In this document: positions 27,753 to 36,143 of the stretch, in pieces
Layout of the letters: every line of letters begins with the position of its first letter
How positions within the stretch are numbered: position 1 is the first letter of the stretch
DNA from: Sphingomonas sp. Leaf357
GTDB lineage: Bacteria; Pseudomonadota; Alphaproteobacteria; Sphingomonadales; Sphingomonadaceae
Assembly (NCBI RefSeq): GCF_001423845.1
Contig: NZ_LMPM01000001.1
Span: 738,001-802,000 of the forward strand
Length of the DNA: 64,000 nucleotides
Direction of reading: 5' to 3'
Notes under the pieces: model-generated
Told to the model about the DNA's origin: nothing
The model's input: only the letters and a program-made list of their open reading frames with translations
Database searches by the model: none
Translations under genes and position numbers: made by a program

Positions 27753-28922
27753 ATGACGCCCCTCAACCGTGCGAACAACGTAGCCGACCTGCGCTCGATC
27801 GCGCGGCGACGACTGCCACGGCCGATCTTCGATTATATCGATGGCGGTGCCGACGACGAGGTCTCGCTGCGGCGCAACGTCGATGCGTTCGCGGATTACG
27901 AGCTGGTCCCCGACATGCTCAACGACGTGTCGGAGATACGGACCGAGACGCGCGTCTTCGGGCAGATCTCGCGCTGGCCGTTGATGTTGTCGCCCACCGG
28001 CCTGACCCGCATGTTCCACGGGCATGCCGAGCTTGCCGTGGCCCGCGCCGCCGCGCGCCACGGCCTTCTCTACAGCCTTTCGACGATGGGCACGACTCGT
28101 CTGGAGGATCTCGCCCAGGCCTTCGCCGGACCGAAGGTGTTCCAGATCTACATCTTCAAGGATCGCGGATTGACCGCGGAATTCGTGGCGCGCTGTCGTG
28201 CGGCGGGCTTCCACGGATTGGCTCTGACCGTCGACACCCCCGTCGCCGGCAATCGCGAACGCGACCGGGTCAGCGGCTTGTCGTTGCCGCCGACCTTGAC
28301 CTTCCGGTCGCTGCTCAGCTTCGCGCTCCATCCGTCCTGGTCGCTTCCCGCATTGACCGGGTCCAAGTTCGACCTCGCCAATGTCAGTCACAAGATCGAC
28401 GCGCTGGCATCGGGTCCGATGAGCCTGTTCGACTATATCGGCGGGCAGTTCGACCGTTCGGTCGGCTGGCGCGATGTCGAATGGCTGGCCCGTGAATGGA
28501 ACGGGCCGCTCGCAATTAAGGGCGTGATGACCCCGGAGGACGCGCACCGCTCGATCGCCTCGGGCGCGACCGGCGTCATGGTCTCCAATCACGGCGGGCG
28601 TCAGCTGGACGGCGCACCCGCCCCGATCGATCAGATCGCGGCGGTGCGCGACGCGGTCGGCGATGCGCCGGACGTGATCTGTGACGGGGGAATACGGCGC
28701 GGTTCGGACGTGGTGAAGGCGCTCGCGCTGGGAGCGACCGCCTGCTCGATCGGTCGTCCCTATCTCTACGGCCTCGCAGCGGGCGGTGAGGCCGGCGTCG
28801 ATCGTCTCCTCTCGCTCCTGAAGGAGGAATTCGTGCGAACCCTGATGCTCGCCGGCATCAACGATATCGCCGCCATCGCCCGCCGGCACGTCCGGCATCG
28901 GCCGGGGACGCGTCTTCGATGA
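27753..28922 (+). CDS. FMN-dependent alpha-hydroxy-acid oxidase / L-lactate dehydrogenase family
   Basis: This 389-residue TIM-barrel flavoenzyme of the LldD / glycolate oxidase family oxidises an L-2-hydroxy acid to the 2-oxo acid. The start reads MTPLNRANNVADLRSIARRR, followed by PIFDYIDGGADDEVSLRRN. The active-site His is in VSNHGGRQLDGAPAPIDQIA, and phosphate-binding FMN contacts are in DGGIRRGSDVVKALALGATA. Lactate is the best guess, but mandelate or another hydroxy acid cannot be excluded. The coding region ends 10 bp before a sequence identical to the last ten bases of the tRNA-Arg gene (see findings), where decayed genes begin. Confidence 0.9.
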   Translation: MTPLNRANNVADLRSIARRRLPRPIFDYIDGGADDEVSLRRNVDAFADYELVPDMLNDVSEIRTETRVFGQISRWPLMLSPTGLTRMFHGHAELAVARAAARHGLLYSLSTMGTTRLEDLAQAFAGPKVFQIYIFKDRGLTAEFVARCRAAGFHGLALTVDTPVAGNRERDRVSGLSLPPTLTFRSLLSFALHPSWSLPALTGSKFDLANVSHKIDALASGPMSLFDYIGGQFDRSVGWRDVEWLAREWNGPLAIKGVMTPEDAHRSIASGATGVMVSNHGGRQLDGAPAPIDQIAAVRDAVGDAPDVICDGGIRRGSDVVKALALGATACSIGRPYLYGLAAGGEAGVDRLLSLLKEEFVRTLMLAGINDIAAIARRHVRHRPGTRLR

Positions 28923-28933
28923 AAAGGATCTGG

Positions 28934-29340
28934 TGCACCCTACGGGAGCTGCCGCAGAAGCTCCTGCCGAACTTCCTAACCTAGAAGTCTGGCTCGATCA
29001 TCAGCATCTCAGGCAATCTTGAGCCCGAGGTCGTGAATGCCGCGATGGTGGCGAAAGCAGGCCTGGTGGTCTGGTCCAGGGGGCTCTCCGAGCAGCTCGG
29101 GCAGCATTGTGTCACCGTCAACTGCGTGCAGCCGGGCCTGATCGACACCGCCCAGATTTGCCGCCTCTAACCCAGGGAGGAGCGCAACAAGTTCGCAAGC
29201 CAGGAGATCGCCTTGCGCGACTTCGGTCAGCCTGAGGACGTCGGCAATGCAGTCGCGTTTCTCGCCTCACCGAGGGCGCGTTGCATTACGAGCATCGTCT
29301 TGATCGTCAATGGCGGGATGCGCCGCTACTGCTTCAAGTC
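28934..29340 (+). pseudogene. Short-chain dehydrogenase (SDR) remnant
   Basis: In one frame the sequence reads like the C-terminal half of an SDR. QKLLPNFLT is followed by a TAG stop at 28982, then KSGSIISISGNLEPEV, AMVAKAGLVVWSRGLSEQLG, VTVNCVQPGLIDTAQ, a TAA stop at 29168, and finally DFGQPEDVGNAVAFLASP and IVLIVNGGMRRY. The active-site Tyr-x-x-x-Lys position reads MVAKAG, with Lys kept and Tyr absent. The Rossmann N-terminal half is missing. Two in-frame stops and the truncation make this a pseudogene. Confidence 0.85.
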
Positions 29341-29653
29341 AACGATCGGCGTCAGTAGGGGCGACTGGGCGAAGTATGGACACATCGCCGCATTGCAGAC
29401 CCTCGACGAGTTCAAGGTTGTCGCGATCGGAAGCCGAACGCAGGCGACGGCGGATGCGGTGGCCGAGGAATATGGCATCCCCAATGCCTTCAATGACGGG
29501 CAGACGCTCATCGAATATCCAGACGTCGATCTTGTTGCGGTGCTCACTCCGGCTCTGGAGATCATCGATCGTATGTTCGCTACGTCGGAAGCGAGCTTCG
29601 CTAAGATTGTTTATCATCGTTCACCCGCTCGGTGGTCGGAACGGCCTCTCTAG
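29341..29653 (+). pseudogene. Gfo/Idh/MocA oxidoreductase N-terminal remnant fused to the SDR tail
   Basis: Continuing the same open frame from the SDR tail, residues GVSRGDWAKYGHIAALQTL, VVAIGSRTQATADAVAEEYG and PDVDLVAVLTPA match the Rossmann N-terminal third of Gfo/Idh/MocA dehydrogenases. The start methionine region and the whole catalytic domain are missing, and the last 30 residues look unrelated. The open frame 29213-29653 is therefore a fusion of two gene fragments and is unlikely to make a working enzyme. Confidence 0.8.
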
Positions 29654-29794
29654 CGGATGAACAAACGCACGTTTCAGACAAGGCCTAAAACGCGCCGAAT
29701 GTCGGCTTCTGACTCAGCGCGTGCGTTGCTCATGCGGCTATGGAGGGGTCCGACCACCCTTATGGGCTGTGCGGCAGCGCCGTCTAACGGGCAA

Positions 29795-30073
29795 TCACAG
29801 ATCGGAGCTTTTAATTTCAATAATCTCGTTGTTGGAAAGCCCTGCGCTTTCCTCCCGTAGGAAGTGCAGGAGTTCGCCAGCTTCTTGAGGACCAAACTGC
29901 AGGTCGAGGCTATCCATCTGAATGGAAATCGATTTTTGCTTATCTGCGGATAGGCCGGCAACGATAGCTACGCAGTCCTCTAGCGTTCCTTGTCCTAGGA
30001 TGTCTGAGGATGCGGCACCAGACGCGTCGACCGAGTAGATCGTAGCCGATTCGCTCAAGGGGTATGTCGTCAT
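29795..30073 (-). CDS. Hypothetical 92-aa protein
   Basis: The start MTTYPLSESATIYSVDASGA at 30073 is preceded by GAGGAAACGCG, a good ribosome-binding site. The product is acidic, ending in a Leu/Glu-rich half (LREESAGLSNNEIIEIKSSD). I recognise no family and see no membrane segment or metal motif. It lies alone among decayed genes. The clear ribosome-binding site and balanced codon use argue that it is real. Confidence 0.6.
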   Translation of the reverse strand: MTTYPLSESATIYSVDASGAASSDILGQGTLEDCVAIVAGLSADKQKSISIQMDSLDLQFGPQEAGELLHFLREESAGLSNNEIIEIKSSDL

Positions 30074-30354
30074 CGCGTTTCCTCATCGGCATCGTCGATA
30101 GAAGAACGCACCGAATTCCGTATTGGGCACACTGATAGCGGGCAAGCCGAACTGGAACCTGAACACGTGGCCGGTTTCGAGGCATGACAAGGACGTCGTG
30201 AATGACCAACTGTGGGTCCTTAGCCCGATCCTTTATCATGCGCAGACTGCTTAGAGGCGCGACTTGCCAGACGTGCGCACGGCTTGCGTCAGAATGCGCT
30301 CTTCGATTGCAACAAGGCGCATCGACAGTCCCACTTGGAATTATTGATCCTGGT
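30074..30354. other. Intergenic stretch with no gene recognised
   Basis: About 280 bp between the 92-aa gene and the MFS remnant. Short frames on both strands give no recognisable protein. Composition is less GC-rich than the surrounding genes. Confidence 0.5.
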
Positions 30355-30860
30355 CTAAACGAGCGGCGTGGCCAGCGCAGCGCGTCGAAGGGCCAAGTCA
30401 TCAAGGATGTCGCGATGGGCTTTCGCATCCACGCGATAAAATAGGCAGACGCTTGCAGCCGCCAGCGCGAACGCGCCGGTCCCCGGGCCATAGATGATGC
30501 CGATCCAGATGATCGTTCGTGGTGGCAGGTCGGCGGCGGCGATCGCCGCACCGTGGGCCGCCGTGCCGCTTTGAAGGTCGATCAGTTGCATGGCGAATCC
30601 GGCCACGAGCGAGCCGAACCCGGCAGCGGCCTTGCTGGCAAAGGCCCAGCCTGCGAAATACAGACCTTCGCGGCGCGCGCCGAACAGATGCTCGTGCTCG
30701 TCGGCCGCATCGGCCATCATCGAGGCGAAGGCGATCGCCGCCATCGCCATCAGCGCCCCGCCGATGAAGACGGCGCTCGCCAACAGCATAATCGGCGGAT
30801 GCTCGCCCGGCAGCAACCCGATGAGGCGTGCCGAGGGCGGAAGGGCGAACGCGGCAAGCG
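30355..30860 (-). pseudogene. MFS transporter C-terminal remnant (sugar:cation symporter-like)
   Basis: The minus-strand frame encodes only the last four or so membrane helices of a major-facilitator protein. Readable parts are PPIMLLASAVFIGGALMAMA, ASMMADAADEHEHLFGARRE, GLYFAGWAFASKAAAGFGSL and TIIWIGIIYGPGTGAFALAA. The segment DxxDEHExxxGxRREGxxFA is typical of GPH-type symporters. The 5' two-thirds are gone, and the frame runs head-on into the start of the divergent TetR gene. I infer a deletion that joined the two genes. Confidence 0.8.
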
Positions 30861-30861
30861 G

Positions 30862-31467
30862 GTGCGCCGCACGCAGGAGCGGCGGACTGCGGAAACGCGC
30901 GCTGCCCTCTTCGCGGCGGCGGTGTCAACGATCGACCGGCTCGGTTATGCCGGCGCGAACAATGCCTCGATCGCGGACGAGGCCGGCATAACGCGCGGCA
31001 CGATCGCCCATCATTTCTCGACCCGCGCGGCCTTCATGGCGGAAGTCGTGCGCTGGGTGTTCGAGCAGGAGACGCTGGCTGTCCGCGACCTGATGGCCAC
31101 CCGGCATCTCGGCATGCGCGTGTCGGACTGGCCGGGGCTGTTGTGGGAGGTCTTCTCCAGGCCCTCCGGCGTCGCCGTGATGGAAATCCTCGTCGCGTCG
31201 CGCAGCGACCCCGACCTGGCGGCGCTCGTCATGCCGATGCAGGAAGAGGTGGAGCGGAATGGGGCCGCCAATTTCCTGCACCGCATCGGCGCGCAAGTGA
31301 CGGACATGGCGGCCATCCGCCTCGTCGTGTGGGCGATCCGAGGAATGACGATGGGTCGCACCTTCATCACCGACCGCGACGGCATGGAGGAGGCGGTAGC
31401 GCTGCTGTCGCGCCTGATCGAGCGCGCCGTGCCGACGGGCGCGTTTGAGGATTTGGCGGAACTTTGA
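30862..31467 (+). CDS. TetR-family transcriptional regulator
   Basis: About 201 residues. The HTH is clear (RRTQERRTAETRAALFAAAV ... ASIADEAGITRGTIAHHFST) followed by an all-helical ligand domain. The likely start is GTG at 30862, since no ATG lies in frame near the family start and the upstream codons are antisense to the MFS remnant. The ribosome-binding site is weak. If a deletion made this junction, the original start and promoter may have been lost. It may once have controlled the divergent transporter, and its present target is unknown. Confidence 0.78.
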   Translation: MRRTQERRTAETRAALFAAAVSTIDRLGYAGANNASIADEAGITRGTIAHHFSTRAAFMAEVVRWVFEQETLAVRDLMATRHLGMRVSDWPGLLWEVFSRPSGVAVMEILVASRSDPDLAALVMPMQEEVERNGAANFLHRIGAQVTDMAAIRLVVWAIRGMTMGRTFITDRDGMEEAVALLSRLIERAVPTGAFEDLAEL

Positions 31468-31817
31468 TCGAAGATTTTGCGAGCATTTGATGCCTGTTTT
31501 GGCAGCAAAATGAATGAATGTCAGAGTCCAGGAGCCGGGTTTTCAACTTGAACGTCTGGGGCTGGATCGTGCCGGTCGCGAGGCTGACATTCGGCTACCG
31601 ACCCAATTTTCTCCATGCGAAGATTGCGTGCCCAGGTCGGAAGGCTGCCGTTGGTTGAGCCGACCACGCTCGCATGACGACTCCGCTGGCTTCTTGCCGG
31701 CGATGCTGGAAAATCGACTGGATGGACGATTTAGTCGATTTCAAGCGGCGAAACGATAGTTTGCCGTAGCGATTGCAACTCTTGCTCGATGCGAACGAAG
31801 CGCGCAGCGATCACGGT
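31468..31817. other. 350-bp stretch without a recognised gene
   Basis: An open frame of 81 codons exists (31514-31759, plus) but its product, rich in Arg, Ser and Cys, resembles no family I know and has no good ribosome-binding site. I see no hairpin terminator or repeat. Confidence 0.5.
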
Positions 31818-33548
31818 CTATCGGTGCGCGCGGACGGCCGATATGCGCAGCGCTTGAGCCAGCGGAACGGCGAGATCCGAAAGAAGTTCGCGCTCCTGCC
31901 GGTCGTACAGGCTCCCATCAGGTCGGGCACCGATCAGAAGCCAATGCTTTTTATCGGCTGCCAGCGGAATACGGACGGGGAACAGTGGATCGCGTTTCCG
32001 CATCTCGATCGTGCCCGCGCGACGGGGCGTGTCATCTGCGAACCGCAGATCGATCTCATCCGCCTCGATAACGTGTGCTGCGAGCACTTCGCCGTCCGCG
32101 ATGACGGCACCGCGCATCGCATGAAGGTCGTGTGCGAGATGGCTCAGCGCGGTTCGCGCGACGGTCGCCGGATCGGATGTTTCGCCAAGCTCGGTCAATA
32201 GCGGCGGCAGGTCGTGACGTAGATGGATCAGATTCCTGCGGAACCGATGCTCGACCCAGTGCCCGATCTTGTGATGTAGCGGGACGATCGCGACCGCGGC
32301 GAAGGCAGCGCCCAAAGCCCCGGCAAGCGCGCCCATGCTTTCGCCGAGATATCGTTCCCCGACCAGTTCGATGATCTTTTCCGATCCCGCAAAGATCGCG
32401 AGCAGCGCGAGCGTCAGTATGCCGAGGAGGATGGACCGGCTTACCGCAGCCTGTGTGTCGTACAGGCGATATCGCAGCACGGACAGGACCACGCCGGCGA
32501 CAATGATTGTCAGCGGGACCGCCAAGATCAGCGGGGTAACGATCCAGCTCCACAGCTCCGAGCCGAAATCGCGATGGCTGCTGAGATAGGCATTATAGCC
32601 GAACGCGCCCCCGGTCAGGAGCACTATGCCGCTAACAAAGCCGATCATCGCCCAGCGCCATTGCTGTCGGGCTACAGGCGTTTCGCTTCGGTAGCGAATA
32701 ACCATCGTGAGCACAGTGAGCGGAGTGAGCAGAATGAGCCCGATCGTACCCAGTGGCGGCAGGAAGATGCCGCCTATTGCGATGACTGTCGTGGCGGCCA
32801 TCAGATAGCGTGTCCAATGGGGTTCCAGCTTGCCGTTTGGAAACGCCTGCATCGCCAGCAACATGCCGAGCGTGCCAATGGCAGGCACGATGGTGACCAC
32901 CCACATCCCGCCCGGGTGATACTTCCAGAATACACTGGCGAAGGAGAAGCCCGTCGCGAGGCTGAGCAGCGATAACGACAGAAGCGCGGCAACCGGGTCC
33001 CGCCGTCGACCGAACAGGAGGATGGCGCCAAACACCATCACCACGGGGGCCGCCAGGCCAACCAGAGCGCTCGACCATGTGAGCGAAACCGGCGTGAGGC
33101 CGGTCCCCGCATACAATGCCTCCCCATTCGCCAAGCCGCGGGTCAGCTTCACTTTGCGTGGCGGGGCCTGTCCGCGCTGGATCACCATCGGTATCGAGCC
33201 ACCCGATCGCTCGGCGCGCAGTCTGATGCGATCGCTGAAAGACGAGTCAGGCCCGGCTGACGGGATCGCGAGGCGCGCCAACGACAGGACGCGGTCGCCA
33301 ATCCGGACGTCGGCGTTGCGCATTTCATCGCCGCCAAGACGGTCGATTCGCGCGTCCCTACCGATGCTGATGCCAAGCATGTCCAAGCCATAGGCAGAGC
33401 CAGCGCCGTACCTGAGCTGATGCCAAGCACCGCCCGATACGCCGATCAGCGTAATCGCCAACACCGCCACCCACAGCACACCGTAAAACCGGGCCGGCCA
33501 GCCGGTGAGGGTCGGCAATGTGTCCGGGATTGCAAACCATCGCGTCAT
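31818..33548 (-). CDS. Orphan membrane sensor with GAF-like C terminus, lacking a kinase domain
   Basis: This 576-residue protein starts MTRWFAIPDTLPTLTGWPAR. A first membrane helix (about 22-42) is followed by a periplasmic region (about 45-150) resembling a PDZ fold (GLDMLGISIGRDARIDRLGG, NADVRIGDRVLSLARL). About eight further helices (about 165-420) come next, then a cytoplasmic GAF-like segment (about 430-576, ELGETSDPATVARTALSHLA, MRGAVIADGEVLAAHVIEAD). The layout recalls the sensor half of ComP-type kinases, but no His box or ATPase domain follows. No response regulator is adjacent. It may act by protein contact or be a truncated kinase. Function unknown. Confidence 0.75.
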   Translation of the reverse strand: MTRWFAIPDTLPTLTGWPARFYGVLWVAVLAITLIGVSGGAWHQLRYGAGSAYGLDMLGISIGRDARIDRLGGDEMRNADVRIGDRVLSLARLAIPSAGPDSSFSDRIRLRAERSGGSIPMVIQRGQAPPRKVKLTRGLANGEALYAGTGLTPVSLTWSSALVGLAAPVVMVFGAILLFGRRRDPVAALLSLSLLSLATGFSFASVFWKYHPGGMWVVTIVPAIGTLGMLLAMQAFPNGKLEPHWTRYLMAATTVIAIGGIFLPPLGTIGLILLTPLTVLTMVIRYRSETPVARQQWRWAMIGFVSGIVLLTGGAFGYNAYLSSHRDFGSELWSWIVTPLILAVPLTIIVAGVVLSVLRYRLYDTQAAVSRSILLGILTLALLAIFAGSEKIIELVGERYLGESMGALAGALGAAFAAVAIVPLHHKIGHWVEHRFRRNLIHLRHDLPPLLTELGETSDPATVARTALSHLAHDLHAMRGAVIADGEVLAAHVIEADEIDLRFADDTPRRAGTIEMRKRDPLFPVRIPLAADKKHWLLIGARPDGSLYDRQERELLSDLAVPLAQALRISAVRAHR

Positions 33549-33988
33549 ACATGATCCCCCGACCATCCGCTTCGTGCAGCGTTCAATCCAAGCTGGCCAA
33601 CCACATTGGCAGCGGCGCGATACCATTGCTCGAAGGGAAGCAATGCACTAAAAAATTAGATGCTAATCAAGCGGCTGGTCGGTGGATGGCCCGACCGCAT
33701 TCATACACACTCATGCCCACGCAGATTGATCTTGAAAACGCCCAGTTGCAGGCGTTAGCTTACTGAGATCGGCTGGCAGCCTTCCACCCCATGTCGGTCG
33801 TTCAAACAGCAACCCATAATCGCCAGAAACTGTCGTTGACAGACATGAGCAAACGTCGGGAACTGGGCGGCCGCAAACTGCAGGTGGATTGCCGGATGTG
33901 GGTCGAGTCAGTCGATGAAAGGTGCGGCACGGTCCGGATTGGAACGCGTGCCCATACTAAATGGCGTGCAACAGAAGCGCTTGCTAAT
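33549..33988. other. 440-bp stretch without a recognised gene
   Basis: This is AT-richer than its surroundings. Short plus-strand frames (33518-33766 and 33791-34003) give peptides I cannot relate to a family. Around 33790-33805 the sequence CCCCATGTCGGTCGTTCA partly resembles CCCCATCCCCGTCGTTCA at 43088-43105, which suggests scraps of dispersed repeats. It may contain the promoter of the orphan sensor gene. Confidence 0.5.
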
Positions 33989-34579
33989 TCAGCCGTGGGA
34001 TAAGATTTTTGCTATCCTCTGATCCGGGACCAGCCACCATGCTGCGACGGCCGCATAGCCAACATAAGCAAGGATAGGCACGACAAAAGCAAGCGCGATG
34101 GCGGCGAGGTAAATTACGACGGAGGCGGTGCCTTTCCAATCGGCATGTATCGCGGCCCGGAGCGGGGAACTAGCACCCTGTGCGCGGACGATTGCCGTTT
34201 GCATGATTCGCCAGCTCACCGCGCATAGCAGCAGCACGGCGCCGTAGATCGCAATCGGCAAGGCAGCAGCGTTGTGTTCGTCCATCCAGGCAGTGGAGAA
34301 CGGGATGAGCGAGAGCCAGAACAGCAGGTTAAGATTGGCCCACATGATCGAGGGGCCGACATGCGGCACAAGCCGGAAGAAGTGATGGTGATTGTTCCAG
34401 TAGATGGCGACGTAGATGAAGCTCAGCGCGAAACTGAGAAACGTCGGACCGAGCTCGCGCAGGTTTGCCAAATCGGCGCCATGAGGTGGCTTCAGCTCAA
34501 GCACCATGATCGTTATGATGACGGCTACAACTCCGTCAGTAAGTGCAATCAGCCGCTCAGAACCAATTTTCGGGCGCAT
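33989..34579 (-). CDS. DUF1211 / TMEM175-like potassium channel protein
   Basis: This 196-residue membrane protein with about six helices starts MRPKIGSERLIALTDGVVAV. The TMEM175 pore-lining motif RxxxFSDGVFAI appears here as RLIALTDGVVAVIITIMVLE, with Leu-Thr in place of Phe-Ser. YWNNHHHFFRLV in the third helix and LNLLFWLSLIPF are also family features. Bacterial members are tetrameric K+ channels, but with the changed motif conductance cannot be assumed. It is the last gene of the pirin-hydrolase-reductase unit, 13 bp after the preceding stop. Confidence 0.82.
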   Translation of the reverse strand: MRPKIGSERLIALTDGVVAVIITIMVLELKPPHGADLANLRELGPTFLSFALSFIYVAIYWNNHHHFFRLVPHVGPSIMWANLNLLFWLSLIPFSTAWMDEHNAAALPIAIYGAVLLLCAVSWRIMQTAIVRAQGASSPLRAAIHADWKGTASVVIYLAAIALAFVVPILAYVGYAAVAAWWLVPDQRIAKILSHG

Positions 34580-34592
34580 TGGAATCTCCGGA

Positions 34593-35183
34593 TCAGTACG
34601 GCGGGGCAGAATGTTCCCGCTGGGTACGGGCGGCTTGGGCCCACCAGCCAAGGTCGTCCGCGAAATGCGGGAAAGCGCGCGTAAGAGCGGAACCGCCATC
34701 GCCCACGGGCGCTCCGGCCGCATCTATGGAATGACCGATCGCGCCGACCGCGAGCGTGCTAGACACGACGACCATGCCCATCTCGGACAATATGCCGTGC
34801 CAGGCGAGCCCGGCGCGCGAGCCGGCGAAACGGCCCGCCGAATAGCTGGCGATCGCCGCAGGTCGCCAAAACCATTCCTCCAGGAAGTGATCGGTGAGGT
34901 TCTTCAGGCCGGGCTGGACACCCCAATTATATTCTCCCGTCACGAAGACGAAGGCGTCGGCCGCCCTGATCTTCTCCGCGAGTGCTTCCAATGCCGGGGG
35001 AGCCTCGCCCTTCGGATACTCCTTGTACATGCGATCCAGCATCGGCAGGTCGAGCGCCTTGGCGTCGATCAGTTCCGCCGATGCGCCGCGCTCCGCAAAC
35101 GCGCCGACCAGCCATTCGGCGAGACGGATGCCCTGCCGCGCCGAGCGGTAAGAACCGTAGAAGATCATGATCCGGTCGCCCAT
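34593..35183 (-). CDS. NAD(P)H-dependent FMN reductase (flavodoxin-like fold)
   Basis: This 196-residue protein has an N-terminal FMN-phosphate loop IMIFYGSYRSARQGIRLAEW (the GSxRxxxxG pattern of SsuE/ArsH/chromate reductase relatives) and the FMN-contact segment VTGEYNWGVQPGLKNLTDH. The family reduces quinones, azo dyes or free FMN. It is third in a minus-strand unit: pirin, alpha/beta hydrolase, this reductase, TMEM175-like channel. A pirin plus quinone-type reductase fits defence against redox-active phenols, which is inference. Confidence 0.88.
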   Translation of the reverse strand: MGDRIMIFYGSYRSARQGIRLAEWLVGAFAERGASAELIDAKALDLPMLDRMYKEYPKGEAPPALEALAEKIRAADAFVFVTGEYNWGVQPGLKNLTDHFLEEWFWRPAAIASYSAGRFAGSRAGLAWHGILSEMGMVVVSSTLAVGAIGHSIDAAGAPVGDGGSALTRAFPHFADDLGWWAQAARTQREHSAPPY

Positions 35184-35260
35184 CGTAACGTTCCCTCATG
35201 ATGCCCGATTGTCACGCGACAGCACGGGGCGGGCAAGTCCCCCCGTGCCAGCGCGATCGA

Positions 35261-36088
35261 TCAGCCTTCGATGAAGGCGAGCAGATCGGTGTTGATCCGA
35301 TCGGCGTGGGTGACCGGCATGCCGTGGGGGAAGCCGGGATAGGAGATGAGCTTCGCGCCCTTCACGATTTCGGCGGACATCTTGCCGGTGGTCGCGAACG
35401 GCACGACCTGATCGTCCTCGCCGTGCAGCACCAGGGTCGGGACGTCGATCGCCTTCAAGTCTTCGGTGAAGTCGGTTTCGGAGAAGGCCTTGACGCCGAG
35501 CGTGTGCGCCAGCGCCGAACCCATCATCCCCTGCCGCCACCAATTGAGGCGCACCGCCTCCTTCACCTGCGCGCCCTCTCGATTGTAGCCGAAGAAGGGC
35601 AGGGTGAAGTCGTGGTAGAATTGCGACCGGTTCGTCGCGGTTTGCTCGCGAACCATGTCGAAAACGTCGATCGGCACACCGTTCGGGTTGGTGTCGGTCT
35701 TGACCATGATCGGCGCGACGGCACTCATCAGCACCGCTTTCTTGACCCGCCCGGGCTTGGCGCGGGCGACGTAGCGGGCGACCTCGCCGCCGCCGGTTGA
35801 ATGTCCGACATGGACGACATCGTGCAGCTCGAGCGCATCGGTGAGCGCGATCACGTCGGCGACATAGGTATCCATGTCGTGGCCACCCGCCGACTGGGTC
35901 GAGCGGCCGTGTCCGCGTCGATCATGAGCGATCACGCGATAGCGTTTCTGGACGAAGAACATCATCTGCGCGTCCCAATCGTCCGAACTGAGCGGCCAGC
36001 CGTGATGGAACATGACGACGGGCGCGTCCTTGCCGCCCCAGTCCTTGTAGAAGATCTCGGTCGCGTCGGCGGTGGTGATGAACGGCAT
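35261..36088 (-). CDS. Alpha/beta hydrolase (non-haem haloperoxidase / arylesterase-like)
   Basis: This 275-residue hydrolase starts MPFITTADATEIFYKDWGGK. The oxyanion region is FHHGWPLSSDDWDAQM. The nucleophile Ser is in VHVGHSTGGGEVARY, the acid in LHGEDDQVVPF, and the His in GFPHGMPVTH. These together match the cofactor-free haloperoxidase/arylesterase group. The natural substrate is probably an ester or lactone, and perhydrolase activity is common in the family. It lies between pirin and FMN reductase genes with 55-80 bp gaps. Confidence 0.9.
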   Translation of the reverse strand: MPFITTADATEIFYKDWGGKDAPVVMFHHGWPLSSDDWDAQMMFFVQKRYRVIAHDRRGHGRSTQSAGGHDMDTYVADVIALTDALELHDVVHVGHSTGGGEVARYVARAKPGRVKKAVLMSAVAPIMVKTDTNPNGVPIDVFDMVREQTATNRSQFYHDFTLPFFGYNREGAQVKEAVRLNWWRQGMMGSALAHTLGVKAFSETDFTEDLKAIDVPTLVLHGEDDQVVPFATTGKMSAEIVKGAKLISYPGFPHGMPVTHADRINTDLLAFIEG

Positions 36089-36143
36089 GGCAGGTCTCCT
36101 TGGGATCGGCTTGATGAGGGTACGCTACAGCGTCGGGTAGGAA

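Noticed and set aside
29213..29653. A novel 146-residue protein
   Set aside because: It is explained as fragments of two known dehydrogenase families joined in one frame.
33780..33810. A third copy of the repeat that flanks the hipA-like module
   Set aside because: Only a short stretch (CCCCAT..CGGTCGTTCA) resembles the region next to the left copy. It is too little to call a repeat copy.
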